DNA from: Hyphomicrobiales bacterium
Lineage (GTDB): Bacteria; Pseudomonadota; Alphaproteobacteria; Rhizobiales; Beijerinckiaceae
NCBI GenBank assembly: GCA_028290085.1
Contig: JAQGKN010000458.1
Location: 1 to 6,481 of the forward strand
Direction of reading: 5' to 3'
Length of the DNA: 6,481 nt
Under the pieces are notes generated by a model. It did no database searches, was not told the origin of the DNA, and worked only from the letters and a program-made list of their open reading frames with translations. Below are positions 5,741 through 6,481 of the stretch, piece by piece; positions within the stretch are counted from its first letter, which is position 1, and each line of letters opens with the position of its first letter. Both the position numbers and the translations under genes were made by a program.

Positions 5741-6481
5741 ATGACCGGCAGCACGAAGACGGGCGAAACTCCGGCGGGGTTTGCCTCCGCGCTTTTCGGC
5801 CAGAGCGCGCGCGAGGACCTCGCCCATTACACCCCGCATGCGCTGGCCACACTGGCGGCTGCCGCCTGGCAACACCTCGCCGAACCGAGACCGCCCGGAC
5901 AGCCGAGCCTGCGCATCTCAGATCCGGAAGCCGCCGATCTGGCAGGCATTACCCTCATCGAGGTCGTCAATGACGACATGCCTTTTCTGCTCGATTCGAC
6001 ACTCGCCGAGCTCGATCATCAGGGATGCGAACTGCGGCTCGTCGCCCATCCCATTCTCGACCTGACACGCGGCCCAGACGGCGCCATGCTGTCGCTCGGC
6101 AACGAGCCGGGCCCTGGCACAACCCGCGAAAGCCTCATCCATATCCACGTGACGCGGCTCAGAGACGACGCCTGCAAGGCGCGCCTCTTCGAAGAACTGG
6201 GCAAGGTCTACGAGGGCGTGCGCCTCGCCTATAGCGACTGGCCAGCCATGCGTGACCAGGTGGCACGCGCGGCCAGCACATATCGCAACACGCCGCCCAA
6301 TCTGCCTGCTGACGAACTCGCCGAGGCCGTGCAATTCATTGACTGGCTCGCCGCAGATAATTTTACGTTCCTCGGCCTGCGCGAATACAAACTCGAAGAG
6401 ATCGGCTCCATCAACGCGCCCGACTTCGACGCCGTCGGCGGATCAGGCCTCGGCATTCTGCGCAATCCGGACGTAAAAGTG
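5741..6481 (+). CDS. gdhB: NAD-dependent glutamate dehydrogenase, large (about 180 kDa) type, N-terminal part
   Basis: Oxidatively deaminates L-glutamate to 2-oxoglutarate and ammonium with NAD+, feeding glutamate into the TCA cycle. 247 codons are present, open to the last base; the family is about 1,600 residues, so some 85% including the catalytic Rossmann-type domain lies outside. The family is recognised from YTPHALATLAAAAW, then an ACT-like segment at about 69-155 (GITLIEVVNDDMPFLLDST, HPILDLTRG, RESLIHIHVTRL), then FIDWLAADNFTFLGLREYKL. In this family the long N-terminal half carries ACT-like and PAS-like regulatory modules. The ATG at 5741 is fixed by AGGGAGG at 5729-5735, 5 bases upstream, the best Shine-Dalgarno in the window for an annotated start. 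The Caulobacter homologue is called GdhZ, the Pseudomonas one GdhB. Whether the rest is intact cannot be seen. Confidence 0.93.
   Translation, partial: MTGSTKTGETPAGFASALFGQSAREDLAHYTPHALATLAAAAWQHLAEPRPPGQPSLRISDPEAADLAGITLIEVVNDDMPFLLDSTLAELDHQGCELRLVAHPILDLTRGPDGAMLSLGNEPGPGTTRESLIHIHVTRLRDDACKARLFEELGKVYEGVRLAYSDWPAMRDQVARAASTYRNTPPNLPADELAEAVQFIDWLAADNFTFLGLREYKLEEIGSINAPDFDAVGGSGLGILRNPDVKV

Noticed and set aside
1..6481. Undescribed defence, mobile or CRISPR system
   Set aside because: All coding capacity is taken by five well-known housekeeping genes; no transposase, integrase, nuclease, repeat-spacer array or unexplained conserved frame was found.

Overview
The window is an ordinary, GC-rich chromosomal segment from an alphaproteobacterium, most likely of the Hyphomicrobiales (Rhizobiales). 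The evidence is protein character: an ubiquinone-pathway UbiG, a 755-residue GAF-containing EI-Ntr (PtsP) beginning MRGALGGPR, a 411-residue aspartokinase beginning MARLVMKFGGTSV, and a very large type NAD-glutamate dehydrogenase. The gene order ubiG / lysC-ptsP-prfA is also familiar from that group. The genus cannot be determined from the sequence alone.

Layout. Positions 1-579 (minus strand) hold the first 193 codons of ubiG, which runs off the left edge. A 144-bp divergent gap separates it from lysC (724-1959, plus), which encodes feedback-regulated aspartokinase. After a 187-bp gap with a small hairpin and a plausible promoter comes ptsP (2147-4414), enzyme I of the nitrogen phosphotransferase system. 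A 148-bp gap carries an imperfect palindromic repeat (4450-4531) of a kind dispersed in alphaproteobacterial genomes. Then comes prfA (4563-5633), peptide chain release factor 1. After a 107-bp gap, the first 247 codons of a large NAD-dependent glutamate dehydrogenase begin at 5741 and run off the right edge.

How the genes relate. Four plus-strand genes lie in a row, but each gap is over 100 bp, so one operon is not assured. LysC commits aspartate to lysine, threonine and methionine synthesis. PtsP is the entry point of a nitrogen-responsive phosphorelay. The glutamate dehydrogenase drains glutamate to 2-oxoglutarate and ammonium. There is thus a nitrogen and amino-acid theme, with translation termination (prfA) and ubiquinone synthesis (ubiG) as housekeeping neighbours.

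I see no mobile element, phage gene, CRISPR array, RNA gene or clearly novel system. The points most worth a second look are an in-frame GTG inside lysC preceded by a perfect AGGAGG (a possible separate regulatory subunit), the palindromic repeat between ptsP and prfA, and the absence of prmC directly after prfA.
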